A DNA stretch of 64,000 bases. It comes from DATFVA01 sp963743325 (GTDB lineage: Bacteria; Bacteroidota; Ignavibacteria; Ignavibacteriales; Ignavibacteriaceae). The stretch covers positions 558,001 to 622,000 of the forward strand of contig CAVUOZ010000005.1 of the NCBI GenBank assembly GCA_963743325.1, given 5' to 3'. The position numbers and the translations under genes are program-made. Positions 1 through 7,577 of this stretch are shown here, piece by piece (position 1 is the stretch's first letter; each line of letters begins with the position of its first letter). Under the pieces are notes generated by a model. The model saw nothing but the letters and a program-made list of their open reading frames with translations. It was not told where the DNA came from and made no database searches.

Positions 1-191
1 ATATCAGACTGAGGTTTTCTATTTTACCTGACGGAACTGTCGGTAACATACTCCTTTTAACAAAAGCAGATACAAAGCTGGAGAATGCAGCAATTAATTC
101 ACTAAGACAGTGGAGATTTGAAGCACTGGCTCCCGGGCAGAAGCAGTCTGAACAAACTGCAGTTATTGTGTTTCCGTACCGGCTTCAATAG
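1..191 (+). CDS. TonB C-terminal domain protein, 3' end only
   Basis: Reading from base 3, an open frame enters from the left edge and ends at TAG 189-191, giving 62 residues. The pattern 'ILPDGTVGNI', then 'AAINSLRQWRFEAL', then a closing 'VIVFPYRL' is that of the TonB C-terminal domain, which in the periplasm links the inner-membrane ExbBD motor to outer-membrane TonB-dependent receptors. The N-terminal part, with the membrane helix and proline-rich linker, lies outside the window, so it cannot be told whether this is a true energy transducer or another periplasmic protein with this domain. Its end overlaps the convergent gene 163-459 by 29 bases. Confidence 0.75.
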   Translation, partial: IRLRFSILPDGTVGNILLLTKADTKLENAAINSLRQWRFEALAPGQKQSEQTAVIVFPYRLQ

Positions 192-459
192 GTTCCCTGT
201 AATAAATTCTATAAAAGAAGTACTCACCTAATGTCAGTAAAGTGAGGGAAAAAGTATCTCTGTCAAAATACAGACCCAATCCCTTTTCCTCCATGACGGC
301 TTTGGCAATTATTCCTGTGATTGACCAACCGACTGCAAACAAAACGGCTATTAAACCGAGGTTCAAAAACCCTGATTTTAAATTATCACCCTGCCACTTC
401 TTTGTAAAAATTACAAGGGCAAAAATAAAATGAAGAAAAAATATAAATGCAGATATCAT
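163..459 (-). CDS. small membrane protein, unknown function
   Basis: A 98-residue protein with about three hydrophobic segments: residues 1-18 (rich in Phe and Ile), 32-52, and a weaker one near 70-85. I do not recognise a family. It starts 15 bases after the stop of the gene at 475-978 and lies on the same strand, so it is probably the last gene of the leftward four-gene operon 2295 to 163. Its 3' end overlaps the convergent TonB-domain gene. The membrane placement follows from composition only. Confidence 0.55.
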   Translation of the reverse strand: MISAFIFFLHFIFALVIFTKKWQGDNLKSGFLNLGLIAVLFAVGWSITGIIAKAVMEEKGLGLYFDRDTFSLTLLTLGEYFFYRIYYREPIEAGTETQ

Positions 460-474
460 GTGAAAATTCTCTTC

Positions 475-978
475 TCAGATTGGAGTTCTCCGGTTGACAA
501 TTATTCTACCAAGCAAGCCGCCAATTAATCCGAAGACAGAATCGACGATCAGATTGCTCATCAGAATAAAAATTGTATAAAGGAGAGAAAACCCGGTTGA
601 GATAATCTGATCGGCCATACCTTTCATTAAAACAATTGTTTGTTTAGCTGCTTCGCCGAGATTAAAACTGTCAAGCACTTCCTGAGTCTGCGGAAGGGTC
701 CGAACAAAATCATTTGAATGTGTAAAAAATGTAATTATAATATCAAAGAATGTTGAAAATAGAGCCGCAAACAATCCGGTTAAGAACCCGAGAAATAAAC
801 CTGTATTAACTGAAATATTCGTATCCCTGTTCAATGTTTTCCTATAGAGGAGAAGTGCAGTAAATACAGCAAGCGGAACGATAAGGCAGCACCCGAATTC
901 TCTTACTCCCGGAACAGTTGTAAGTACTGCCGCACCAAATCCTGCAACAAGGGGGGGTAAATACGCTTTACCGGACAT
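475..978 (-). CDS. DUF4199-like integral membrane protein
   Basis: A 167-residue protein with four predicted membrane helices (about residues 8-24, 30-45, 58-85 and 128-160), rich in Gly, Leu and Phe. The early 'GFGAAVLTTVPGV' and the later glycine-rich 'GGLLGRIIV' helix resemble small DUF4199-type membrane proteins of Bacteroidota, but this is a loose similarity. It overlaps the upstream DUF2085 gene by 11 bases, which supports translational coupling. No catalytic motif is visible. Confidence 0.55.
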   Translation of the reverse strand: MSGKAYLPPLVAGFGAAVLTTVPGVREFGCCLIVPLAVFTALLLYRKTLNRDTNISVNTGLFLGFLTGLFAALFSTFFDIIITFFTHSNDFVRTLPQTQEVLDSFNLGEAAKQTIVLMKGMADQIISTGFSLLYTIFILMSNLIVDSVFGLIGGLLGRIIVNRRTPI

Positions 979-1444
979 CTGAGCTCAGTTTTAATTCTGA
1001 AAAATAATCTTCAATACCAGCAAAAATATAAAGAATAGATGCTGATCCCAAAATTACACCCGTAATAAATGCTGCCCACTTTGAATAATCATAAATTCCA
1101 ATAGAGTTCAAAAGTACATCTGCGGCCATCGGAGCCATACTTAGTAACAGCCAATTTTTCGACCGCGGCAGGAGACGGGAAAAGACCAGAGCAGGCACTG
1201 AGAAAATTAATCCGCCGATGTAGATACCGGTGCATCTGGCACAAACCAAAAGTTTATTTCCGGAGATGAAAAATGATTTAGCAGTATCCTGGTGACACAC
1301 AATGGAATAAATTTTATCAAGGAAAATTCCGGGGCATACCCTTGAATCATTACCGGGAAATAGGACGCGGGAGAAGATGCCTGCAGACCATATGATCATA
1401 ATAATGATAAACAGGATTTTTATATAGAAGGCTTTAACATTCAA
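968..1444 (-). CDS. DUF2085 family membrane protein
   Basis: A 158-residue protein with the DUF2085 signature: 'CHQ' near residue 51, then 'CARCTGIYIGG' near 68-78, followed by three hydrophobic helices. The His and Cys pattern could bind a metal, but the family has no established function. The chosen start is TTG at 1444, which overlaps the TGA of the upstream NHL gene (TTGA). It is the only start that keeps the first membrane helix, and it implies coupling to the upstream gene. Confidence 0.75.
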   Translation of the reverse strand: MNVKAFYIKILFIIIMIIWSAGIFSRVLFPGNDSRVCPGIFLDKIYSIVCHQDTAKSFFISGNKLLVCARCTGIYIGGLIFSVPALVFSRLLPRSKNWLLLSMAPMAADVLLNSIGIYDYSKWAAFITGVILGSASILYIFAGIEDYFSELKLSSDVR

Positions 1445-2295
1445 ATTTTTGCCAGGCTGTATATTCTGATCTCATTTGGTTTAAGAATATAAAGCGTCCC
1501 GTTAAATATAAGACTGCTGACTATAGGGGTGATAACCTGCTTATCTTCAATTGTAATCTCTGAGAATTTGAATATCCCGGATTTGAGGTTTGACAATAAT
1601 ATTTTGCGATCTGTATTCAAAAGTAAATTATTAAACACAATGTTGATACTTTTCAGATCAAATTCTGTCTCTATTTCATTTACACCATTCCCGTACTGAT
1701 CAAATACCTTTATATTCTTTCCGTCAAGTACGAAAAGATTATTCGAGGGGGAAACTACCATTTGTTTTGGGTTTACAAGTGCATAGGCCCCACCATCAAA
1801 CCCTCCGAAGTTCATAATGAAATTACCGAACAGATCAAATTTTAATACTCTTTTATTTTCAGAATCCAGTATAAATAAGTCACCCTGGTTAGAAGTAACA
1901 GCACTTAGAGGGTAACCGAAACGTTCCGGGGGATTATCACTTTCTCTTGTGTATAATAAGGATATGAAGTTTAAGTCTTTATCGAATCTCTGAATGCGGT
2001 GATTATTTTTATCAGTCACATAAACATTCAGGGGATTAGCAAAAATATCGACGGGCTGATCGAATGTACCTTCATCCCATCCGTACCCGCCCACGTCTTT
2101 CAGATAAGTTCCTAAAGTATCAAGTTTAATTATTTCATCGGAAGCTGCATCTGAAACATAAATTTTCCCCGCAGAGGTTATTGTAAAAGCCGAAGCATTT
2201 TTAAATTTACCGATTGAGTACTGGTAGGTGAAAGTCTGAGAAAAAGCCAGACCCGAAATCAGCAGAAATATTGTGAAAGCTTGATAAATACGCAT
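1441..2295 (-). CDS. NHL-repeat beta-propeller protein, exported
   Basis: About 284 residues from ATG 2295. An upstream in-frame ATG at 2322 would put nine extra residues before the signal peptide, so 2295 is preferred. Residues 1-20 form a signal peptide ending near 'GLAFSQ'. The rest is a chain of NHL-type blades, with repeats such as 'VYVTDKNNHRIQRFDKD', 'LFILDSENKRVLKFDLFG' and 'LFVLDGKNIKVFDQYG' spaced about 45 residues apart, which predicts a six-bladed propeller. NHL propellers usually bind protein or ligand surfaces, and no enzyme site is visible. It is the first gene of a leftward operon with the DUF2085 gene. Confidence 0.7.
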   Translation of the reverse strand: MRIYQAFTIFLLISGLAFSQTFTYQYSIGKFKNASAFTITSAGKIYVSDAASDEIIKLDTLGTYLKDVGGYGWDEGTFDQPVDIFANPLNVYVTDKNNHRIQRFDKDLNFISLLYTRESDNPPERFGYPLSAVTSNQGDLFILDSENKRVLKFDLFGNFIMNFGGFDGGAYALVNPKQMVVSPSNNLFVLDGKNIKVFDQYGNGVNEIETEFDLKSINIVFNNLLLNTDRKILLSNLKSGIFKFSEITIEDKQVITPIVSSLIFNGTLYILKPNEIRIYSLAKI

Positions 2296-2544
2296 TTTGA
2301 AATAAAAGTAATTGTATAACAATTTAAAATATATATAGCCGGATAAAATTAAAAGGCAGATACGTCACAGCCGGCAGTCCTAATTCATCAGCTGACAATA
2401 AACCTGCTATCAGAGTGGCCAACTTAAAATTATTATAATTGTCACATTTAACAGAAAATATATACTATGATAAGCGGGATTGAATCTTAACAGAATCAAT
2501 TTAATTGTAGTAAAATTATTTTACCAAAATCTTTCAAAAAACAT

Positions 2545-3792
2545 ATGAATAAAACAACACGAATATTATTAATAACGATATTGTTACTATGTGGTAGTCA
2601 AATATCTGCTCAATGGATAAAAGTCAACTCAATTCCAATAAACGATATTGTCGCACTTGTAGTCAACGAGAATAAAATTTATGCAGCTTCCGATTCAAAT
2701 GAAATTTATAAGAGCAGCGATAATGGATTAACCTGGACTACTTTGACTGTGAGCAGTAGTCCCATTGATATAACTTCACTCATATTTTTAAATAGTAGAA
2801 TTTATGCAGGCACTTACAGATCTGGTGTTTTTACCAGTCAGGACAATGGTGATACCTGGAACAATAGTGACCCGAACATCAGGTTCATATCCGACTTTGT
2901 CGAGAAAGATAATGTTTTATATACCTCTACTTTAGGCAATGGGACTGCTGTTCTGGATACAAACACAAATAATTGGGTATTTATTAATGATTCACTCCCG
3001 ACTTATTCTGTTAACGTACAAAGTATAATCGGTTCACAAAACTTTTTAATGATCGCGGCAGGAGCAAATGGAACATTTTACAAATATAATTTCATCAGTA
3101 AAAATTGAAATGAAGGATTTTATTACGGTTTTCTAAGACCAGGATTACTTATCGATAATCTTATAAACAGTGCAGATACTATTTTTGCCGTCAATGGAAA
3201 TAGGATCATTAAAAGTAGTGATGCAGGAGAGAGCCGGATAGATGATGAAACAGGGATACACAATGGTGTTTACCGCAATATATTTGCCGGTTCAATAAGC
3301 CATTATATTTTGACAAATTTGCTTACAGGTGGGACATGGATTCAGAAGCGGGATAAGCATGCGAATATCGGAACTTCCTGGGAAACCGATGAAGAATTTT
3401 TACCAGGTGGATTTTCCTATGATATAATTGAGTACGACAATAAATTATTTTTAGGAAGGAACGATGGTTTATATGTTAAGAGCATAGTTACGGGAATTAA
3501 AGACAAAATAAAAAATACTAAATTACCAAAAGAATATAGTCTTGATCAGAATTACCCTAATCCATTTAACCCGTCAACAAAAATTAATTTTCAGATACCA
3601 GTGGGTGGAATGGTCATATTAAAAATATACGACGTAATAGGAAATCAGGTTGCAACGCTTATTCATGAAGTGAAGCCAGCGGGAAATTATAGTATAAACT
3701 TTGATGCGAATGCATTAAGTAATGGGGTTTATCTTTATCAGCTAACAGCCGGGGATTTTATTCAAACGAAAAAAATGGTTGTGTTGAAATAA
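2545..3792 (+). pseudogene. type IX-sorted BNR/propeller protein with an internal stop
   Basis: The frame from ATG 2545 is interrupted once, by TGA at 3106-3108, then continues open in the same frame to TAA at 3792 (415 codons in all). Residues 1-22 are a signal peptide. Several 'SSDNGLTWTT'-like BNR/sortilin repeats follow, spaced about 40-50 residues. The C-terminus is a type IX sorting domain ('NYPNPFNPSTKI', then 'GVYLYQLTAGD' and 'KKMVVLK'). The stop falls in 'SKN*NEGFYYG', where TGG to TGA would be the simplest cause. One later repeat also looks eroded ('DAGESRID' in place of a 'W.T' motif). Either a decaying surface protein or a single base error. Confidence 0.7.
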
Positions 3793-4017
3793 GGAAAATT
3801 ATCCTAACAGTAAGTAAGAATCATTGATTACTTAAATTATCTAAAAGAATTTTTTAAGGTTATAGAAATCTGATTGGCATTGCATACAGGAACAATTTTC
3901 TTTTCCAGTTTATATATGCAGTACAGAGCTTCGGTGATGACCTATTGCTTGTATTCGGGTTCTGATTGGTGGATTTCCCGGCGGAATAATTCACTTTAGA
4001 ATTAATATTTAGATATA

Positions 4018-4066
4018 CTAGAATAGCTCAAAATATTTAATCTTAAATGGTAGATGTCTCTTCATA
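4018..4066 (-). pseudogene. GIY-YIG nuclease remnant
   Basis: Read on the minus strand, this short stretch translates as 'MKRHLPFKIKYFELF' and then a stop. It aligns with 'TKGHRPYKIHYFELF' of the two intact nuclease genes to the right. It ends exactly where the first tRNA-Glu fragment begins (4066). It is best read as the eroded end of an older unit of the same array. The match covers only 15 residues, but the DNA is also similar over about 45 bases. Confidence 0.6.
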
Positions 4067-4179
4067 CCTTGTAGCGCGTACGGGATTTCTCCGAAGGAGT
4101 CCCTTCGGGAGAACCCGTGATTTCCGCCTTGAGAGGGCAGTGGTCTCACGTTCTTCAGGGGCATCGAATTGGTAATTTT

Positions 4180-4422
4180 TCAAATTATTTTTTTTGATTT
4201 CAGCCAAACATATCCATCAATGGATTTAAAGTATCTTTCTCTTACAAAAGCTTCTTTTCGACTATTGAACAGTTCAAAATAATGAATCTTATATGGTCGA
4301 TGCCCCTTTGTATACTTGATTTTTCCGGAGTTATGTTCTGATAGTCTTTTTTCAAGATGCTCCGTTGAACCATAATAATGTGTACGATCCTTCAGACTTA
4401 TTAAGATATAAGTATAGAACAT
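4180..4422 (-). CDS. GIY-YIG nuclease, copy 1
   Basis: An 80-residue single-domain GIY-YIG protein. The two halves of the signature are present ('YTYILIS' at 3-9 and 'HYYGST' at 15-20), as are the Arg of 'LEKRLSEHN' and the catalytic Glu in 'RKEAFVRERYFKS'. Length and layout match the small UvrC-N/YhbQ-like group common in Bacteroidota. It has no separate DNA-binding domain, and its substrate is unknown. It sits between two copies of the 3' half of tRNA-Glu, which suggests it belongs to a tRNA-linked mobile or repeat element. That link is inference. Confidence 0.8.
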   Translation of the reverse strand: MFYTYILISLKDRTHYYGSTEHLEKRLSEHNSGKIKYTKGHRPYKIHYFELFNSRKEAFVRERYFKSIDGYVWLKSKKII

Positions 4423-4595
4423 TTGAATACGTTTTTATATCTGAGTATTGAATTTTTTCCAGGTAGCCCTTTTAGAATTTCACCTTGTAGCGCGTACGGG
4501 ATTTCTCCGAAGGAGTCCCTTCGGGAGAACCGGTGATTTCCGCCTTGAGAGGGCAGTGGTCTCACGTTCTTCAGGGGCATCGAATTGGTAATTTT

Positions 4596-4838
4596 TCAAA
4601 TTATTTTTTTTGATTTCAGCCAAACATATCCATCAATGGATTTAAAGTATCTTTCTCTTACAAAAGCTTCTTTTCGACTATTGAACAGTTCAAAATAATG
4701 AATCTTATATGGTCGATGCCCCTTTGTATACTTGATTTTTCCGGAGTTATGTTCTGATAGTCTTTTTTCAAGATGCTCCGTTGAACCATAATAATGTGTA
4801 CGATCCTTCAGACTTATTAAGATATAAGTATAGAACAT
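4596..4838 (-). CDS. GIY-YIG nuclease, copy 2 (identical protein)
   Basis: This encodes exactly the same 80 residues as the gene at 4180-4422, one 416-bp period away, with all GIY-YIG motif residues intact. The start codon ATG at 4838 lies in a sequence that survives in the four shorter units to the right, where the rest of the gene has been deleted. Upstream, in its own reading direction, are those deleted units and then the functional tRNA-Glu, so it may be read as part of a long transcript starting at the tRNA promoter. That is inference. Confidence 0.8.
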   Translation of the reverse strand: MFYTYILISLKDRTHYYGSTEHLEKRLSEHNSGKIKYTKGHRPYKIHYFELFNSRKEAFVRERYFKSIDGYVWLKSKKII

Positions 4839-4897
4839 TTGAATACGTTTTTATATCTGAGTATTGAATTTTTTCCAGGTAGCCCTTTTAGAATTTC

Positions 4898-5517
4898 ACC
4901 TTGTAGCGCGTACGGGATTTCTCCGAAGGAGTCCCTTCGGGAGAACCCGTGATTTCCGCCTTGAGAGGGCAGTAGTCTCGTGTATGATCTTTCAGACTTA
5001 TTAAAATATAAATATAGAACATTTGAATACGTTTTTATATCTGAGTATTGAAACCTTGTAGCGCGTACGGGATTTCTCCGAAGGAGTCCCTTCGGGAGAA
5101 CCCGTGATTTCCGCCTTGAGAGGGCAGTAGTCTCGTGTATGATCTTTCAGACTTATTAAAATATAAATATAGAACATTTGAATACGTTTTTATATCTGAG
5201 TATTGAAACCTTGTAGCGCGTACGGGATTTCTCCGAAGGAGTCCCTTCGGGAGAACCCGTGATCTCCGCCTTGAGAGGGCAGTGGTCTCGTGTATGATCT
5301 TTCAGACTTATTAAAATATAAATATAGAACATTTGAATACGTTTTTATATCTGAGTATTGAAACCTTGTAGCGCGTACGGGATTTCTCCGAAGGAGTCCC
5401 TTCGGGAGAACCCGTGATCTCCGCCTTGAGAGGGCAGTGGTCTCGTGTATGATCTTTCAGACTTATTAAAATATAAATATAGAACATTTGAATACGTTTT
5501 TATATCTGAGTATTGAA
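4898..5517 (-). repeat. four tandem 155-bp units: tRNA-Glu 3' half plus GIY-YIG stub
   Basis: Units start at 4898, 5053, 5208 and 5363 with an exact 155-bp period, and the next period leads into the functional tRNA-Glu at 5518. Each holds the hairpin-bearing tRNA-Glu 3' half (4904-4970, 5059-5125, 5214-5280, 5369-5435) and the first 15 or so codons of the GIY-YIG gene ('MFYIYILISLKDHTR') fused to the fragment. The two units nearest the tRNA have 'gatctccgcc' as in the real gene, while the farther units have 'gatttccgcc'. This gradient suggests the array grew outward from the tRNA. Confidence 0.85.
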
Positions 5518-5523
5518 ACCTTG

Positions 5524-5597
5524 TAGCGCGTACGGGATTTGAACCCGTGATCTCCGCCTTGAGAGGGCGGCGTCCTAAGCCACTAGACGAACGCGCC
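5524..5597 (-). tRNA. tRNA-Glu (anticodon CUC)
   Basis: A 74-nt cloverleaf. The acceptor GGCGCGT pairs with ACGCGCT, the D-stem GTCT with GGAC, and the anticodon stem CCGCC with GGCGG around loop CTCTCAA (anticodon CTC). The T-stem ACGGG pairs with CCCGT around TTCAAAT, and the discriminator is A. CCA is not encoded. It is the only intact copy in the array; the six fragments downstream of it (lower coordinates) all copy its 3' half. Confidence 0.95.
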
Positions 5598-5671
5598 TGT
5601 CTAAGAATCAGCAATCCACAATTTCTAATTGAAAAATGTCAATTGATCATTATAAAATGATAATTGATATT

Positions 5672-5730
5672 GTTGCCTCGCCAGGGCTTCCCGATTCGAA
5701 GACTCATCGGGATAAACTTCTCGCCCTGGG
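5672..5730 (-). pseudogene. tRNA-Gln 3' end fragment with a hairpin in the T-loop
   Basis: The acceptor 3' strand and T-stem of the neighbouring tRNA-Gln recur at 5673-5688. The T-loop is replaced by a hairpin with a perfect 7-bp stem (TCCCGAT at 5689-5695, ATCGGGA at 5706-5712). The outer T-stem is restored by CCAGGGC (5681-5687) pairing with GCCCTGG (5723-5729). It lies just downstream of the real tRNA-Gln, as the tRNA-Glu fragments lie downstream of theirs. Confidence 0.7.
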
Positions 5731-5754
5731 ATGGGCTTATTAATTTTTTATTGG

Positions 5755-5827
5755 TTGCCTCGCCAGGGCTCGAACCTGGACTCTTCTGATCCAGAGTCAG
5801 ACGTGTTGCCAATTACACCACGAGGCA
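5755..5827 (-). tRNA. tRNA-Gln (anticodon CUG)
   Basis: A 73-nt cloverleaf. The acceptor TGCCTCG pairs with CGAGGCA, the D-stem GTGT with ACAC, and the anticodon stem TCTGA with TCAGA around loop CTCTGGA (anticodon CTG). The T-stem CCAGG pairs with CCTGG around TTCGAGC, and the discriminator is A with no encoded CCA. It is transcribed leftward, 157 bases upstream of tRNA-Glu, so the two may share a transcript. Confidence 0.95.
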
Positions 5828-6008
5828 GAATAATTTAGCTTCAAAAATAAGACATTAATTACAATATAACCAAATAGAAATACGGTACTGAATCATTTTT
5901 ATAGTGAACTTTTTCCTGGTTTCTATATAAATGTAATTAAATTTTGGTTATCCTAAATATTGGATATCCGTTATTATTTGTATTTTAAAAATTGTTAATT
6001 ATTAATTG

Positions 6009-6356
6009 ATGATGAAACGTTACGAAAAGCATCTATTTGTGTGTGAAAATAAAAGACCGCCAGATGATCCGCGCGGTTGTTGTTCTGATAAAGGAAGTCT
6101 TGAGATCAGGGCGAAGATGAAAGAGAGGGTTAAGGAGCTGGGATTAAAATCCAAGGCCAGGGTAAATTCATCCGGCTGTCTGGATTCCTGTGAATTTGGT
6201 CCCAGTATTGTAGTATACCCCGAACAGATTTGGTATTGTCATGTGACTATAAATGATGTGGAAGAAATTATTCAGAGTCATATTTTAAATAACAAACCTG
6301 TCGAGAGACTATTAAACAAACATCCTAAATTTAACCAGGACAAAAATGGCGGCTAA
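6009..6356 (+). CDS. thioredoxin-like [2Fe-2S] ferredoxin
   Basis: About 115 residues. The fold is that of thioredoxin-like 2Fe-2S ferredoxins (NuoE-like): 'HLFVCENKRPPDDPRGCC' supplies the first cysteines, and 'NSSGCLDSCEFGPSIVVYPE' the second pair about 30 residues later. Such proteins carry electrons in the cytoplasm, and the partner is not evident here. The start could be ATG 6009 or ATG 6012; TTG 6006 is less likely, and no Shine-Dalgarno site separates them. It overlaps the endonuclease III gene by 11 bases, so they are co-transcribed. Confidence 0.8.
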   Translation: MMKRYEKHLFVCENKRPPDDPRGCCSDKGSLEIRAKMKERVKELGLKSKARVNSSGCLDSCEFGPSIVVYPEQIWYCHVTINDVEEIIQSHILNNKPVERLLNKHPKFNQDKNGG

Positions 6357-6993
6357 ATCAGAAAAGAATCGTGCTGAAAAAATATTCTCAGTTCTTAAAA
6401 AGGAATACCCTGACGTAAAATCAGCACTTAATTATTCAAATCCTCTCCAGTTATTAATATCAACTATACTCTCTGCCCAGTGTACAGATGAAAGAGTTAA
6501 TATCGTTACCAAAACATTATTCAAAAAGTATAAGAAACCGCAGGATTTTATTAGCATTAAGCCTGAAGAACTTGAGAAGGATATTTTTTCAACCGGATTT
6601 TACCGCCAGAAAGCCAAAAGCATAAGACAGTGCTGCCAGGCTTTAATTGATGAATATAACGGAAAAGTTCCCTCAGATTTTGAAGCTTTAATTAAGCTGC
6701 CGGGCGTGGGCAGAAAAACCGCGTCGGTAGTAGCAGGGAATGCTTTCGGGATCCCGGCTATAGCAGTGGATACGCACGTGAAAAGACTTTCAAATCTCCT
6801 TGGATTTATCGATTCACCGGATCCGGAAAAAATTGAGTTTAAATTGAAAGAGCTTCTGCCGGAAAAAGACTGGGTAGAATCTTCACATCTGTTAGCTGAA
6901 CATGGAAGAAATATTTGTATTGCCCGTAAACCTAAATGTCTTAAATGTGCGATTGGAAATTACTGCCCGTCTTTTAATCCAGCTAATGGCTGA
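6346..6993 (+). CDS. nth: endonuclease III
   Basis: A 215-residue DNA glycosylase/AP lyase of base excision repair that removes oxidised pyrimidines. The helix-hairpin-helix 'LPGVGRKTASVVAGNAFG' (about 118-135) contains the Lys that attacks the sugar. 'VDTHVKRL' (about 140) contains the essential Asp. The C-terminal 4Fe-4S cluster loop has the classic spacing C-x6-C-x2-C-x5-C ('CIARKPKCLKCAIGNYC'). Length is typical. ATG 6346 lies inside the end of the ferredoxin gene, and the HD-domain gene follows after 17 bases. Confidence 0.95.
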   Translation: MAAKSEKNRAEKIFSVLKKEYPDVKSALNYSNPLQLLISTILSAQCTDERVNIVTKTLFKKYKKPQDFISIKPEELEKDIFSTGFYRQKAKSIRQCCQALIDEYNGKVPSDFEALIKLPGVGRKTASVVAGNAFGIPAIAVDTHVKRLSNLLGFIDSPDPEKIEFKLKELLPEKDWVESSHLLAEHGRNICIARKPKCLKCAIGNYCPSFNPANG

Positions 6994-7010
6994 CTTATTC
7001 AGGAGGAAAA

Positions 7011-7577
7011 ATGTCCGATAATATGAGAGACAGAGACTTCTGTCATAACTTATTAAAAGAATATACGCAGGGTGATAGTCTTCTGAAACATGCTTATGCT
7101 GTTGAAACCTGTGTAAAAGCATATGCCGAAAAATTTGGCGAAGATGTCAGTTATTGGGGAAATGTTGCACTGCTGCATGATTTCGATTATGAAAAATATC
7201 AAACTGCGGAGGAACATCCCTATAAGGGTTCCGAAATTCTGAAAGAAAAAGGTTTTAATGAAGAATTCAGAAATGCAATTTTATCTCATGCAGACTATAC
7301 CGGTGTAGCCAGGGACTCACTGCTCGCAAAAACACTGTATGCCTGTGATGAACTTGCAGGTTTTATCACTGCTGTAACATATGTCAGGCCAAATAAAACC
7401 ATTGATGAAGTCGAAGTGAAATCTGTAAAAAAGAAGATGAAGGATAAGGCTTTCGCCAAAAATGTTAACAGGGATGATATTATTATGGGGGCTCAGGAAC
7501 TGGGAGTTGAACTTGATGAACATATTTCTTTCTGCATCCAGGCAATGAAAAAAAATAAGGAAGAGTTAGGGATGTAG
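7011..7577 (+). CDS. HD-domain hydrolase
   Basis: A 188-residue protein of the HD superfamily. The metal-binding pattern is H near residue 24 ('LLKHAYAVE'), 'HDFDYEKY' near 54-61, and later 'HPYKGSEIL' and 'SHADYTG' histidines. These proteins are usually metal-dependent phosphohydrolases acting on nucleotides; the substrate here cannot be told. ATG 7011 has a strong AGGAGG site 7 bases upstream, which is unusual in this window and fixes the start. The next gene begins directly after its stop codon (TAGATG). Confidence 0.8.
   Translation: MSDNMRDRDFCHNLLKEYTQGDSLLKHAYAVETCVKAYAEKFGEDVSYWGNVALLHDFDYEKYQTAEEHPYKGSEILKEKGFNEEFRNAILSHADYTGVARDSLLAKTLYACDELAGFITAVTYVRPNKTIDEVEVKSVKKKMKDKAFAKNVNRDDIIMGAQELGVELDEHISFCIQAMKKNKEELGM

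Larger units (their letters stand above)
4066..4897 (-). repeat. two tandem 416-bp units: tRNA-Glu 3' half plus GIY-YIG gene
   Basis: Two near-identical direct repeats with period 416 start at 4066 and 4482. Each holds the 3' half of tRNA-Glu (4072-4138 and 4488-4554), from the anticodon loop to the acceptor 3' strand, with an extra 22 bp in the T-loop that forms a hairpin (CTCCGAAGG pairing with CCTTCGGGAG). Each also holds a complete GIY-YIG gene and a 29-bp AT-rich piece absent from the shorter units. The only difference I see is C to G in 'acccgtg' of the second unit. The near identity suggests recent duplication or gene conversion. Confidence 0.85.

Noticed and set aside
3106..3108. TGA recoded as tryptophan
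   Set aside because: TGA serves as the normal stop of ruvX, nth and other genes here, so a genome-wide recoding is excluded.
4066..5517. CRISPR array
   Set aside because: The repeats are 155 and 416 bp long, have no unique spacers, and consist of tRNA and nuclease sequence.
5345..5614. Protein-coding frame of 89 codons on the minus strand
   Set aside because: It runs through the functional tRNA-Glu and a tRNA fragment; its sense is the usual artefact of translated tRNA sequence.
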